The notes beneath the pieces were generated by a model that saw only the letters and a program-made list of their open reading frames with translations, searched no databases and had not been told where the DNA came from. Positions 52,148 through 61,475 of a stretch of DNA of 64,000 nt are shown here, in pieces. A program made the position numbers and the translations under genes. The number at the start of each line of letters is the position of its first letter. Position 1 is the first letter of the stretch. Source of the DNA: CAZYEI01 sp964646425 (GTDB taxonomy: Bacteria; Bacillota_I; Bacilli_A; RFN20; JAISJY01); NCBI GenBank assembly GCA_964646425.1, contig CAZYEI010000001.1, forward strand, positions 14,418-78,417, given 5' to 3'.

Positions 52148-53822
52148 CTTTCAAAGTCTCCTTTAATTTAGTTAAAGCAATCTTTGTTTCAGCAGTTGTC
52201 TCACCAAGCAATGAAGCAATTTCTTGTACAACTCTCATTTGCTTTTCAATCACTTTATCGGTTACTTCAATTGTTTTACGACTCATTTCATCTTTCTTTT
52301 CATGTTGAATTTCTTCTTTAGTAATATCACGCATAATAGACATTAAAATATGATAGTTTTTATCATAGATAATTGTTTCTTCGATATATTTTTTATACTC
52401 TGCTAAATATGAACGCTTATCTTTAATTGTAATTTCATCAGTCATAGCATGCATATAATCACGAGGGTCTAATATGCTAACGCTAGAAACACCGATAACA
52501 TCTTTAGGCTCTCTAATATTCAAAATATTACAAGCTGATTGATTTATTAGTTGGATTTCTAACGCTTCATTTAAAACAATAATTCCATTTGGAGAATTAT
52601 TAATTATTGTGTCTGAAAATGATTCAGCTTTTTCCTTTAAAAATGGCAAGCACATTGAAATATCGGCTTTTCTTTGATAAACAGCTATCGCTTTTTCACG
52701 ACATGTATCATAACCACAACTTCCACAATTTAATTCATCTTCTTTGCGGGTTTTGCCCATATCTTTTAAGATTTGTTTTATGATATCTTCGCTTGGACGA
52801 GGCATATAGACATCTTTAACTTTTATTTCTTTATGCAAGTCAGTAGCGCTAGGTTGCTTAATATTAATGTCTTCTTTTCCTGTATATTTGTTGACTTCAA
52901 CATAATCACGAATTAAATGCCTACGTTTTGATTTATCCATAACTGGACCACCGATACAACTGCCAATACATGCAGACATTTCAATAAAACAATGTGAAAG
53001 ATTTCCATTTTTAATATCTTCTAAAGCATTCATACAATTCTCAACACCATCAAGTGTTATATATGTATAATCTGTTGGAAACTTATCCATTGAGGCAATA
53101 ACACCACCAGTTGTTGGAAAAATTCGTGCCTTTCCTTTTTCATCTATATCTTTTTCATTTGGATCTAGTTCAATATTATTTTCTTCAAGCCACTTAGAAA
53201 ATTCTTCAAAAGAAAGCACGCAATCAATATATCCTTGATATTCATCTGCCTCAGCCTTTTTAGAAATGCAAGGTCCTACAAAGATTGTTTTGCAATTTGG
53301 ATGTTCTTGTTTTAATTTTGCCCCATGGGCAAGCATTGGTGATAAAACATCAGCTAAATATGGTAGCAAACTAGGATAATATTTTTGAATTAAAGTATTA
53401 ATTGAATGACAACAAGAAGTAATAATAATATCTTTTTCTTGGTTTTTAACCATTTCTTCATAACGCTTTTTGACAATAGTAGCACCTACTGCTGTTTCTT
53501 CAGCACCTGCTAATCCTAATTTTTTAACAGCCTTATCAATAGCCTTAATAGTAATACCATCATAATTTGCAATAAAAGAAGGGGCTATGCTAACATAGAC
53601 CTCTTCCTTATTTTGTACGAACGATTTAGCAATTGGCAAATCATCACGAATTAACTTTGCATTTTGTGGACAAACGACAAAACACTTACCACACATTATA
53701 CATTCATCATATACAATAAGGGCTTGGTCATTTGCAAAACTAATTGCTTTTACAGGACAATTACGAATGCATTTATAGCAATTTTTGCAATTTGATTTTT
53801 TTAACTTTAGATATTCTCTCAT
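52140..53822 (-). CDS. Sensory [FeFe] hydrogenase with PAS domain (group C-like, HydS/HsfB)
   Basis: The 560-residue protein has N-terminal 2x[4Fe-4S] (C-K-N-C-Y-K-C-I-R-N-C-P and C-I-M-C-G-K-C). The H-cluster motifs are T-S-C-C-H (Cys 137/138), G-P-C-I-S-K-K (Cys 185) and M-S-A-C-I-G-S-C (Cys 285, 289). An Fe-S domain C-G-S-C-G-Y-D-T-C follows at about 370-380, and a PAS domain at about 400-510. The L1 His in place of Pro and L3 S-C without G-G mark the sensory class. It probably senses H2 or redox state and signals through the adjoining phosphatase rather than producing much H2. Confidence 0.9.
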   Translation of the reverse strand: MREYLKLKKSNCKNCYKCIRNCPVKAISFANDQALIVYDECIMCGKCFVVCPQNAKLIRDDLPIAKSFVQNKEEVYVSIAPSFIANYDGITIKAIDKAVKKLGLAGAEETAVGATIVKKRYEEMVKNQEKDIIITSCCHSINTLIQKYYPSLLPYLADVLSPMLAHGAKLKQEHPNCKTIFVGPCISKKAEADEYQGYIDCVLSFEEFSKWLEENNIELDPNEKDIDEKGKARIFPTTGGVIASMDKFPTDYTYITLDGVENCMNALEDIKNGNLSHCFIEMSACIGSCIGGPVMDKSKRRHLIRDYVEVNKYTGKEDINIKQPSATDLHKEIKVKDVYMPRPSEDIIKQILKDMGKTRKEDELNCGSCGYDTCREKAIAVYQRKADISMCLPFLKEKAESFSDTIINNSPNGIIVLNEALEIQLINQSACNILNIREPKDVIGVSSVSILDPRDYMHAMTDEITIKDKRSYLAEYKKYIEETIIYDKNYHILMSIMRDITKEEIQHEKKDEMSRKTIEVTDKVIEKQMRVVQEIASLLGETTAETKIALTKLKETLKDE

Positions 53823-53852
53823 ACTAAAGTCCCCCTAACTGAAATTTTTTTA

Positions 53853-54098
53853 TTATAAAGCTTCTAGTACATATTTGTTAAAAACTTCTTCAAAATTTTC
53901 TGGAGTAACACCTGTTACAATTTCGTCATTAAATTTTACACTAACTCCAGCAGAAGCACATTTTCCTAAGCAGAAAGCAGCACTTAATTTAACTTTTTCA
54001 GTTAAATTATTCTTTGCTAAATGTTCTTTCATTAATTCAATAATTGGATAAGATCCTTTTAAATGACAAGAACTTCCTACACATACATAAATGTTCAT
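53853..54098 (-). CDS. 2Fe-2S thioredoxin-like ferredoxin (NuoE/HydC-like)
   Basis: The 81-residue protein is the short thioredoxin-fold 2Fe-2S domain. The four Cys ligands are C6 and C11 (C-V-G-S-S-C) and C43 and C47 (C-L-G-K-C). Such domains carry electrons for NAD-linked hydrogenases. Here it sits between adhE and the sensory hydrogenase, so it may link NADH and ferredoxin pools; this is inference. GGAGG precedes the ATG. Confidence 0.88.
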   Translation of the reverse strand: MNIYVCVGSSCHLKGSYPIIELMKEHLAKNNLTEKVKLSAAFCLGKCASAGVSVKFNDEIVTGVTPENFEEVFNKYVLEAL

Positions 54099-54117
54099 AC
54101 AAATAATTCCTCCTAAA

Positions 54118-56721
54118 TTAATTTCCTTTATAAGCTTTTCTTAAAATTTCTTCCATGTCTTCTACTAATGGAACACGTGGATTTGCAGGAGAACATTGAT
54201 CCTCATAAGCAAGTAAAGCAACTTTTTTGATTTGAGCATTCCATTCTTCTTCTTCAATTCCACAATCTTGGAAATTCATACCGATTCCAATTTCTTTTCC
54301 TAAATTCATAACTGCATCAGCAAAACTCTTTACACCTTCTTCAGGAGTAGCTGCAGGTAAACCTAATAATTTTGCAATTTCTTGATATTTAATATCAGCT
54401 TTATAGTAATCATATTTTGGCCATGTAGATAATTTTTGTGGAACAGTTCCATTATATTTAATTACATGAGGCAATAAAATCGCATTTGTTCTACCATGTG
54501 ATGTATGGAATATTCCACCAATTTTATGTGCTAAAGAGTGGTTCATTCCTAAGAATGCATTTGCAAATGCCATACCAGCAATTGTTGAAGCATTATGCAT
54601 TTTTTCACGAGCTTCTAAATCATTTTTTCCATTTTTAACTGCACGAGGTAAATATTGGAATACCAATTTAATTGCTTGTAATGCAAGACCATCAGTAAAA
54701 TCACTAGCTAATACTGAAACATATGCTTCAACAGCATGTGTCAATACATCCATACCAGTTTCAGCTGTTACACGAGCTGGTAATGAAGTTGTAAATTCAG
54801 GATCAACAATAGCAATTGTTGGTGTTAATGAATAATCAGTCAATGGATACTTTTTATTTTCTGCTTTATTTGAAATAACAGCAAATGGAGTTACTTCAGA
54901 ACCAGTACCAGAAGTAGTAGGAATACAAATTAATTTTGATTGTTTTCCTAATTCAGGATACTTAAATGCTCTCTTACGAATATCCATAAATTTTTGTTTT
55001 AAATCATCAAAATTTACTTCTGGATGTTCATAGAACAACCACATTCCCTTAGCAGCATCCATAGCACTTCCACCACCTAATGCAATAATTGTATCAGGTT
55101 TGAATGCTTGCATAGACTTTAATCCACGTCTTACTGTTTCAATATCAGGATCTGGTTCAACATCACAGAATAATTGAATTTGAACAGGATTTCTTCTTAA
55201 ATTTAATTGTTCTGTAATTTTATTTAAATAACCAAGTTCAACCATTGATGTATCTGTAACAATGAATACTTTCTTAGCATCTTTCATACTTCTTAAATAT
55301 TCAATTGAATTTCTCTCAAAATAAATTTTTGAAGGTACTTTAAACCATTGCATATTATTTCTCCTTTTTCCTACCTTTTTAATATTTAGTAAGTTTACAG
55401 CACTTACATTTCCACCAATTGAGTTATGTCCATATGAACCACAACCTAAAGTTAATGAAGGTAAGAATGAATTATATACATTACCAATTCCTCCAAAAGT
55501 AGATGGAGAATTCCAAATAACACGCATTGCTTTAACTTTCACACCAAATTCATCAGCAGTTGCTTGTTCTTTAGTATGAATAGCAGCACTATGTCCTAAA
55601 CCATTAAATTCAACCATTTGAGCAGCTTTATTAAATCCATCTTCTAATGATTTAGATTTTAAAATTGCTAAAACTGGTGAAAGTTTTTCTCTTGTTAAAG
55701 GTTCAACAGGTCCAACTTTACTACATACAGCAGCAAGAATTACTGTATTATCAGGAACGTTAAATCCAGCATGTTCTGCAATCCATTTTGCACTTTTTCC
55801 AACCATATCAGCATTTAATCTTGCTTGGTCAACCTCAGCACTTCCACTTGCAACTCCAAAAGCAAATAATTCTAATTTTTTCTTTTCTTCTGCATTACAG
55901 AAATAAACACCATAACGTTTAAACTCAGCAATTACATCATCATAAATTTCTTTATCAATAATACAAGCTTGTTCAGATGCACAAATCATACCATTATCAA
56001 ATGACTTTGACATTACAATATCATTAACTGCTTGTTTGATATTTGCACTTTTTTCAATATATGCAGGAACATTACCAGCACCAACACCCATGGCTGGTTT
56101 TCCACATGAATAAGCAGCTTTAACCATTGCATTACCACCAGTTGCTAAAATACTTGCAACACCTGGGTGATTCATCAATGCTCCTGTTGCTTCCATTGAT
56201 GGATATTCAATCCATTGAATACAATTTTTAGGAGCTCCAGCCTTTACTGCAGCATCTAACATTGTTTGAGCTGCTAATTTACTACATAATTGAGCATTTG
56301 GATGGAATCCAAAAATAATTGGATTTCTTGTTTTTAAACAAATAAGACACTTAAAGATAACTGTTGATGTAGGATTTGTTACAGGAGTAACACCAGCAAT
56401 AACACCAATTGGATCTGCAATTTCAGTAATACCTGTAACAGGATTTTCACTAATAACACCTACTGTTTTTAGATGTCTCATATTATTTACAACATATTCA
56501 CATGCAAATAGATTCTTTGTAGCCTTATCTTCGAATACGCCTCTTTTTGTTTCTTCGATTGCAGCCATTGCCAAACCACCATGATGGTCAAGACCAGCAA
56601 CAGAACATTTTGCAACAATATAGTCAATTTGTTCTTGAGTTAAAGCCTTAAATTCCTCTAAAGCTTCTAAACCATTTTGTACTAATTCATCAATCATTTG
56701 ATTAACATTAATTTCACTCAT
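54118..56721 (-). CDS. adhE: Bifunctional acetaldehyde/alcohol dehydrogenase
   Basis: The 867-residue fusion reduces acetyl-CoA to acetaldehyde and then ethanol with two NADH. The N-terminal CoA-acylating aldehyde dehydrogenase covers about 1-440, with catalytic Cys about 247 (D-N-G-M-I-C-A-S-E-Q). The C-terminal iron-dependent alcohol dehydrogenase covers about 450-865, with G-G-G-S-A-M-D-A-A-K and metal ligands in M-N-H-S-L-A-H-K and H-T-S-H-G-R-T-N-A. The length is normal. It follows rex by 17 bases, so its redox sensor is in the same message. It probably forms spirosomes like other AdhE. Confidence 0.98.
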   Translation of the reverse strand: MSEINVNQMIDELVQNGLEALEEFKALTQEQIDYIVAKCSVAGLDHHGGLAMAAIEETKRGVFEDKATKNLFACEYVVNNMRHLKTVGVISENPVTGITEIADPIGVIAGVTPVTNPTSTVIFKCLICLKTRNPIIFGFHPNAQLCSKLAAQTMLDAAVKAGAPKNCIQWIEYPSMEATGALMNHPGVASILATGGNAMVKAAYSCGKPAMGVGAGNVPAYIEKSANIKQAVNDIVMSKSFDNGMICASEQACIIDKEIYDDVIAEFKRYGVYFCNAEEKKKLELFAFGVASGSAEVDQARLNADMVGKSAKWIAEHAGFNVPDNTVILAAVCSKVGPVEPLTREKLSPVLAILKSKSLEDGFNKAAQMVEFNGLGHSAAIHTKEQATADEFGVKVKAMRVIWNSPSTFGGIGNVYNSFLPSLTLGCGSYGHNSIGGNVSAVNLLNIKKVGKRRNNMQWFKVPSKIYFERNSIEYLRSMKDAKKVFIVTDTSMVELGYLNKITEQLNLRRNPVQIQLFCDVEPDPDIETVRRGLKSMQAFKPDTIIALGGGSAMDAAKGMWLFYEHPEVNFDDLKQKFMDIRKRAFKYPELGKQSKLICIPTTSGTGSEVTPFAVISNKAENKKYPLTDYSLTPTIAIVDPEFTTSLPARVTAETGMDVLTHAVEAYVSVLASDFTDGLALQAIKLVFQYLPRAVKNGKNDLEAREKMHNASTIAGMAFANAFLGMNHSLAHKIGGIFHTSHGRTNAILLPHVIKYNGTVPQKLSTWPKYDYYKADIKYQEIAKLLGLPAATPEEGVKSFADAVMNLGKEIGIGMNFQDCGIEEEEWNAQIKKVALLAYEDQCSPANPRVPLVEDMEEILRKAYKGN

Positions 56722-56738
56722 TTTTTATACCTCCAAAA

Positions 56739-57392
56739 TTACTTCTTAGCCGCCATCTTTACTTTTAAATGACGAGATAAAACAGCCAATGAAGATGCCA
56801 TATTCTCATTTTGCACTAAAATATTTTCAGGAACATTTAGATGAACAGGAGCAAAGTTCCAAATAGCCAAAACGCCACCTTTAATCATCTTATCACAAAC
56901 ATCCTGAGCACAATGAGCTGGTACTGTAATAATTCCAATATGAACTTGTAATCTTCTAACTAAATCTTCTAATTTATCAATCGAAGAAACCTTAATTCCA
57001 TTTATTTCTTGATTAAATAAATAAGGATCATTATCAAAAGCAGCGATAATCTCAAGACCATAATTTTCAAACCCTTTATAATGGAGTAATGCTCTACCAA
57101 GAGAACCAACCCCAACTATAACAGCATGGTCAACATTGTTATAACCTAAAAAAGTTTCAATATCTTCAATCAAATAATTTACATTGTGACCTGTTTTAGG
57201 CTTTCCATCTCTTTTACTAACACTAGCAATATCTTTTCGAACTTGTACTTCATTCAAATTCAATTCTAATGCTATCATCGGAGATGAAATATTTATAATT
57301 CCTTCTTCCTGCTTTTTTTTCAGATAATTCAAATAGAATGGGAGTCTTTGCAACGCCTGTTTTGAAATCGTTTTTACTTGATTTTTCAACAT
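56739..57392 (-). CDS. rex: Redox-sensing transcriptional repressor Rex
   Basis: The 217-residue repressor senses the NADH/NAD+ ratio. The winged helix at about 1-75 includes V-Q-V-R-K-D-I-A. The Rossmann domain has V-I-V-G-V-G-S-L-G-R-A-L-L (about 88-100) and the C-terminal domain-swap helix is present. When NADH is high it leaves DNA and frees fermentation genes, here probably adhE and the hydrogenases. The start is the ATG at 57392 with GGAGGTG upstream; a longer frame to 57419 lacks such a site. It heads the six-gene redox operon. Confidence 0.95.
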   Translation of the reverse strand: MLKNQVKTISKQALQRLPFYLNYLKKKQEEGIINISSPMIALELNLNEVQVRKDIASVSKRDGKPKTGHNVNYLIEDIETFLGYNNVDHAVIVGVGSLGRALLHYKGFENYGLEIIAAFDNDPYLFNQEINGIKVSSIDKLEDLVRRLQVHIGIITVPAHCAQDVCDKMIKGGVLAIWNFAPVHLNVPENILVQNENMASSLAVLSRHLKVKMAAKK

Positions 57393-57408
57393 TTTCCAGC
57401 ACCTCCAG

Positions 57409-57434
57409 CATATCGACATTTTTTTATCGATATG
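57409..57434. promoter_or_regulatory. Inverted repeat CATATCGA / TCGATATG in the rex leader
   Basis: Two perfect 8-base arms flank a 10-base AT spacer immediately after the -10. The site is in position to act as an operator or an RNA hairpin before the ribosome site. It does not match the usual Rex consensus (TTGTGAAn4TTCACAA), so the binding protein is unknown. Confidence 0.45.
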
Positions 57435-57463
57435 ATTTTATCAATATCAAGTTGTACTGTCAA
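57435..57463 (-). promoter_or_regulatory. Promoter of the rex-adhE-hydrogenase operon
   Basis: On the minus strand TTGACA (57463-57458), a 17-base spacer and TAAAAT (57440-57435). Confidence 0.8.
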
Positions 57464-57485
57464 TAAATATATACCTTTCTTAGAA

Positions 57486-57499
57486 AGAAAGCGTTTACT
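57486..57499. promoter_or_regulatory. cre-like site upstream of the rex promoter
   Basis: AGTAAACGCTTTCT (minus strand) matches the 14-base cre core except at the outermost bases. It lies about 23 bases upstream of the -35, a place where CcpA may activate. Confidence 0.4.
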
Positions 57500-57583
57500 T
57501 TACTAAACTAATTTTATCACAAAAGCAATGTCTTAGTGAATACATTTTCCAAAAAATATTTATTTTTTTACGATTTAAAAAGT

Positions 57584-58243
57584 TTAATATAGCTCATTAA
57601 CTGCTATTTTAAAATCATCACTACAAAATAAATAACTTCCAGACACTAATATATCCACTCCAGCATGAACCACAAGATTAGCTGTTTCCTTTTGAATTCC
57701 ACCATCAACTTCTATTAATATTTTTAAATTATGTTCATTAATAAACTTTCGCAACTCCCTGATTTTTTCCAAAGAGTTAGCTATAAATTTTTGGCCTCCA
57801 AATCCAGGTTCAACCGACATTATTAAAACCACATCAATTTCTTTTTTTAATAAAAGTGGAAATAATACTTCGACTGGAGTATTAGGTTTTATCGAAATAC
57901 CAACTTTTTTCTTTTCTTCCTTAATTTTTTCTATTGTACTTAAAACTTCATTTTCATTATCACATGCCTCCAAATGAAAAGTAATCAAATCAGCTCCAGC
58001 AATAGCAAATTCATGTATATATTTTATTGGATGCACAATCATTAAATGCGTATCAAAAAAAAGTTCGGTAACGTTTCTAATACTTTTTATTACTGGAATA
58101 CCGAAAGAAATATTAGGCACAAATTGTCCATCCATTACATCTAAATGGATCATTTTGCAACAAGACTCTACTTTTTTTAATTCACGGCCTAAATTTACAA
58201 AATTAGCGCTCAATAATGAAGGTGATACTTTTATTTCATTCAT
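57584..58243 (-). CDS. rpe: Ribulose-phosphate 3-epimerase
   Basis: The 219-residue TIM barrel interconverts ribulose 5-phosphate and xylulose 5-phosphate in the pentose phosphate path. Landmarks are P-S-L-L-S-A-N-F, H-L-D-V-M-D-G-Q-F-V-P-N-I-S-F-G, M-S-V-E-P-G-F-G-G-Q and E-V-D-G-G-I. It begins two bases after rsgA, the conserved neighbour, and is the last gene of the priA operon. No clear terminator was found after it. Confidence 0.97.
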   Translation of the reverse strand: MNEIKVSPSLLSANFVNLGRELKKVESCCKMIHLDVMDGQFVPNISFGIPVIKSIRNVTELFFDTHLMIVHPIKYIHEFAIAGADLITFHLEACDNENEVLSTIEKIKEEKKKVGISIKPNTPVEVLFPLLLKKEIDVVLIMSVEPGFGGQKFIANSLEKIRELRKFINEHNLKILIEVDGGIQKETANLVVHAGVDILVSGSYLFCSDDFKIAVNELY

Positions 58244-58244
58244 C

Positions 58245-59132
58245 TTAATACCTTTCCTTTCTATTTAATATTTCATTTAATATTTCAATATAAGTATTAT
58301 AATGTTCTTCTAAAATTTCTCCGTTTTCAATTGCTTCTCTTACTTTACATCCAGGTTCACTATTATGTAAACATCCTCTAAACTTACAATTTGCAAAATA
58401 TTTTTCAAAGCCCGGAAATGAACTTGCTAAATCCTCTTTATTAATTCTAACTATTTCAAAATCAATCGAAGAAAATCCTGGTGTATCACCAATCCAAGTG
58501 TTATCATCAAGTTTAATATACTCAACAATCCTCGTAGTATGTTTTCCTCTGCCTAGTGCTTTAGATGTTTCACCTTCACTTTGACGTTCACAGCCAACTA
58601 AAGCATTGATTAACTTAGATTTACCTACTCCCGTTTGTCCTGTAAAAATAGTTTTACGATTTTGAATTATACTTAATATTTTATCAATATTTTCTTTCGT
58701 TTTAGCTGAATAACATATCACCTTATAACCCAGTTGTTGATACATTCTTTCAATATGTTGATATTCAGAATAAGGAAAATCTGTTCGATCGCATTTTGAA
58801 ATACATAAAATAGGTTTTATATTTGCCATTGCCAATAAAACCATAAAACGATTAATCAATTTAGGAGACACATAAGGATCAACAAGCGAAGCAACAACTA
58901 TCACTTGATCGATGTTGCTAACTTTAGGACGAATCAAATAATTCTTGCGAGGAAAAACTTTAGTAATCACATAGCGCTTATCATCTTCTTGTTTGGTAAT
59001 TTCAACATTATCACCGACTAATAATTTTTCAACTTCTTTTTTTATTTTCCCCCGAGCTACACAAGGATAAATTTGTTTGTTGCTATATACTTCATAATAA
59101 TTAGCATTTGCTCTTATAATAAAGCCTTCCAT
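58245..59132 (-). CDS. rsgA: Ribosome small-subunit GTPase RsgA
   Basis: The 295-residue circularly permuted GTPase tests the maturity of the 30S subunit. The OB fold is at about 1-65. The G domain has the permuted order: S-K-C-D (G4), then T-G-Q-T-G-V-G-K-S (P loop, about 160), then D-T-P-G-F (G3). The zinc region has C-K-F-R-G-C-x-H-x5-C. It lies two bases after rlmN. prpC and prkC, usually just before it in Firmicutes, are absent. Confidence 0.97.
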   Translation of the reverse strand: MEGFIIRANANYYEVYSNKQIYPCVARGKIKKEVEKLLVGDNVEITKQEDDKRYVITKVFPRKNYLIRPKVSNIDQVIVVASLVDPYVSPKLINRFMVLLAMANIKPILCISKCDRTDFPYSEYQHIERMYQQLGYKVICYSAKTKENIDKILSIIQNRKTIFTGQTGVGKSKLINALVGCERQSEGETSKALGRGKHTTRIVEYIKLDDNTWIGDTPGFSSIDFEIVRINKEDLASSFPGFEKYFANCKFRGCLHNSEPGCKVREAIENGEILEEHYNTYIEILNEILNRKERY

Positions 59133-59134
59133 TG

Positions 59135-60190
59135 TTATTCACCTTTTATTTTTTCATTTAAAATTTTCATGTTTTTAGCTCGTAATTGGCCACAAGCCGC
59201 ATCAATATCACTGCCAAATTCTTTTCTAATTGTAGCATTAACACCCAACTTTTTTAATTTATTAGCAAACTTTTCAATATCCTCTCTTTTTGAACGTTTG
59301 TATAAATGTTCATCAACCGAATTATAAGGAATCAAATTTACATACGAATTTATTCCGTTCAATAATGAAGCAAGTTGTTTAGCACACAAATCAGAATCAT
59401 TTATTCCTTTTAACATTATATATTCAAAAGTAACACGGCGATTTGTTTTACTCTCATAATACCTAATTGCAGCCATTAATTCCTCTAAGGGATAGGCTTT
59501 ATTAATTTTCATTATTTGATTTCTTATTTCATTATTTGGTGCATGCAAAGAAATTGCTAAATTGATTTGCAACTTTTCTTCAGCATATTGACGAATTTTA
59601 TCCACAAGGCCACAAGTTGATACCGTAATATGTCGGGCACCAATTGCCAATGAATGTGGATGATTAATTATTCTAATAAAATCCATTACATTATCATAAT
59701 TATCAAATGGTTCGCCAGTTCCCATTACCACAACATGACTAACTCTTTCACCTTCTGCCAATTGGCTCTCCATAACTAAGATTTGTGCAACCATTTCACC
59801 AGCAGTTAGATTTCTTTGTTTCTTTAATAACCCACTAGCACAAAAAGAACATCCCATATTACATCCTACTTGGCTAGTAACACAAACTGCATTTCCATAT
59901 TCATATCTCATTAAAACAGTTTCAACTTTAGAACCATCATCAAGTTCTAACAGTAATTTTATTGTGCCATCGTGAGCAACTTGTTTAACCACGATTTTAG
60001 GGAGTTCTAAGGCGAAATCATTATTTAACACTTCAATAAATTTTATTGAAATATCACTCATCAAAGAAAAATCACGAACTTTTTTTTCATAAACCCAAGT
60101 ATATAATTGTTGTGCTCTAAATTTCTTTTGGCCATATTCTTCCATTAAATTTTGAAGTTTTTCAAAAGAATAATCATAAAATCTATGCAT
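59135..60190 (-). CDS. rlmN: Dual-specificity 23S rRNA/tRNA adenine-C2 methyltransferase
   Basis: The 351-residue radical-SAM enzyme methylates A2503 of 23S rRNA and A37 of some tRNAs. The cluster motif is C-N-M-G-C-S-F-C at about 108-115 and the G-T-G-E-P motif is present. The C-terminal methyl-carrying Cys is in A-A-C-G-Q-L. The start overlaps the rsmB stop by eight bases. Confidence 0.97.
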   Translation of the reverse strand: MHRFYDYSFEKLQNLMEEYGQKKFRAQQLYTWVYEKKVRDFSLMSDISIKFIEVLNNDFALELPKIVVKQVAHDGTIKLLLELDDGSKVETVLMRYEYGNAVCVTSQVGCNMGCSFCASGLLKKQRNLTAGEMVAQILVMESQLAEGERVSHVVVMGTGEPFDNYDNVMDFIRIINHPHSLAIGARHITVSTCGLVDKIRQYAEEKLQINLAISLHAPNNEIRNQIMKINKAYPLEELMAAIRYYESKTNRRVTFEYIMLKGINDSDLCAKQLASLLNGINSYVNLIPYNSVDEHLYKRSKREDIEKFANKLKKLGVNATIRKEFGSDIDAACGQLRAKNMKILNEKIKGE

Positions 60191-61460
60191 GACTAACTCC
60201 TTTCTTTAATTTAGCAATATAAAATCCATCGCTATCATATTCATATGGGAAAATAATCTTTTCTTCTAATAAAAAATAGTCAGGATGTTTTTCAATAAAT
60301 TTTCTAATTTGTTTTTCATTTTCATTTTTATTTAAGGTACATGTTGAATAAACTAAAATTCCATTTTCTTTTAAATATAAATTAGCACTTTCTAACAGTT
60401 TTATTTGATCGCTAATAATACTATCAATTCGTTCAGGAGTTATTTTTCTTAAAATATCTGGTTTTCTTCTAACTACTCCTAATCCAGAACAAGGTGCATC
60501 CAAAAGAATTTTATCAAACATTTCCTTTTTGAAATCATTTTCTAAAGCAGTGGCATCTGCAACTTTTGTTTCTACATTAGTTATTCCAAGTCGTTGCATA
60601 CCATCATTAAGTAACTTTACTCGATGTTCATATAAATCTAAAGCATAGATTTTTCCTTTATTATTCATTAGTTCTGCTATATGACCTGTTTTAGATCCCG
60701 GAGCAGCACACATATCTAAAATCAAATCATTTTCTTTTGGTTCTAAAATATCAGCAACTAATTGTCCAGATTCATCTTGTACACTAATTTCACCATTCTT
60801 AAATTCATCTAATTCTGAAATTCTTTTATTTCCTAAATAAATGAGAGAATTTTTAGCTAATTTTCCTAAAATAAATTTTTTATTTAACAATTTTTCTTTA
60901 GATGTTTTAAGTATATTTACTCTAACTGCAAATGGTGCCTCTTTTAAATTTGCTTTAATAATATCTTTAGTAGTTTGAATTCCATATTGTGATTCCCACA
61001 TTTTGCAGACAAACATTGGAGTATTTCCCGCAACACTTAAATAATGTAAATATGAAGGAAAATCATTAATTTTAGGCTTATGATTTTCTCTAGTTAATGT
61101 TCGTAAAACACCATTTGTAAAACTTGCTCCCGCTTTTCCATCAAGTGTCTTCATAAATTCAACTGCCTCATTGATAATCGCATATGAAGGAGTTTTATCC
61201 ATATATCTTAATTGATATAAAGACATTATTAACATTAATTTCATTTTATCCTTAACAACTTTTCCTTTAGTAACTTGATCAATTTCAAACTCTAAAGAAG
61301 AAAATCGTTGTAATGTACCATGAACAAGCATTGTTAAAAACTTTTTATCTACCATTGATAAAGGTTCCTCTCGCAGTGCCTTGTCCAAAGCAATATTCGA
61401 ATATAAATCATCGTGCAAGATATCCCATAATACTTTGAACGCTATTTCTCTTACTTTCAT
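60183..61460 (-). CDS. rsmB: 16S rRNA (cytosine-C5)-methyltransferase RsmB
   Basis: The 425-residue enzyme methylates C967 of 16S rRNA. The N-terminal NusB-like RNA-binding domain covers about 1-130. The catalytic domain has L-D-M-C-A-A-P-G-S-K-T for SAM, D-A-P-C-S-G-L-G with the Cys of motif IV, and S-T-C-T-L with the catalytic Cys of motif VI. It lies 15 bases after priA; def and fmt, which often separate them, are missing. It ends in TAG. Confidence 0.96.
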   Translation of the reverse strand: MKVREIAFKVLWDILHDDLYSNIALDKALREEPLSMVDKKFLTMLVHGTLQRFSSLEFEIDQVTKGKVVKDKMKLMLIMSLYQLRYMDKTPSYAIINEAVEFMKTLDGKAGASFTNGVLRTLTRENHKPKINDFPSYLHYLSVAGNTPMFVCKMWESQYGIQTTKDIIKANLKEAPFAVRVNILKTSKEKLLNKKFILGKLAKNSLIYLGNKRISELDEFKNGEISVQDESGQLVADILEPKENDLILDMCAAPGSKTGHIAELMNNKGKIYALDLYEHRVKLLNDGMQRLGITNVETKVADATALENDFKKEMFDKILLDAPCSGLGVVRRKPDILRKITPERIDSIISDQIKLLESANLYLKENGILVYSTCTLNKNENEKQIRKFIEKHPDYFLLEEKIIFPYEYDSDGFYIAKLKKGVSHA

Positions 61461-61475
61461 TTTTTACTCCTCCTA

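Noticed and set aside
57357..57375. GAAATCGTTTTT resembling the LacI-type motif near the rex start
   Set aside because: It lies inside the rex coding sequence and the second arm is imperfect, so chance is likely.
57420..57583. Standard Rex-binding site upstream of rex
   Set aside because: No TTGTGAAn4TTCACAA-like sequence is found; TTTATCACAAAAG is only a half match.
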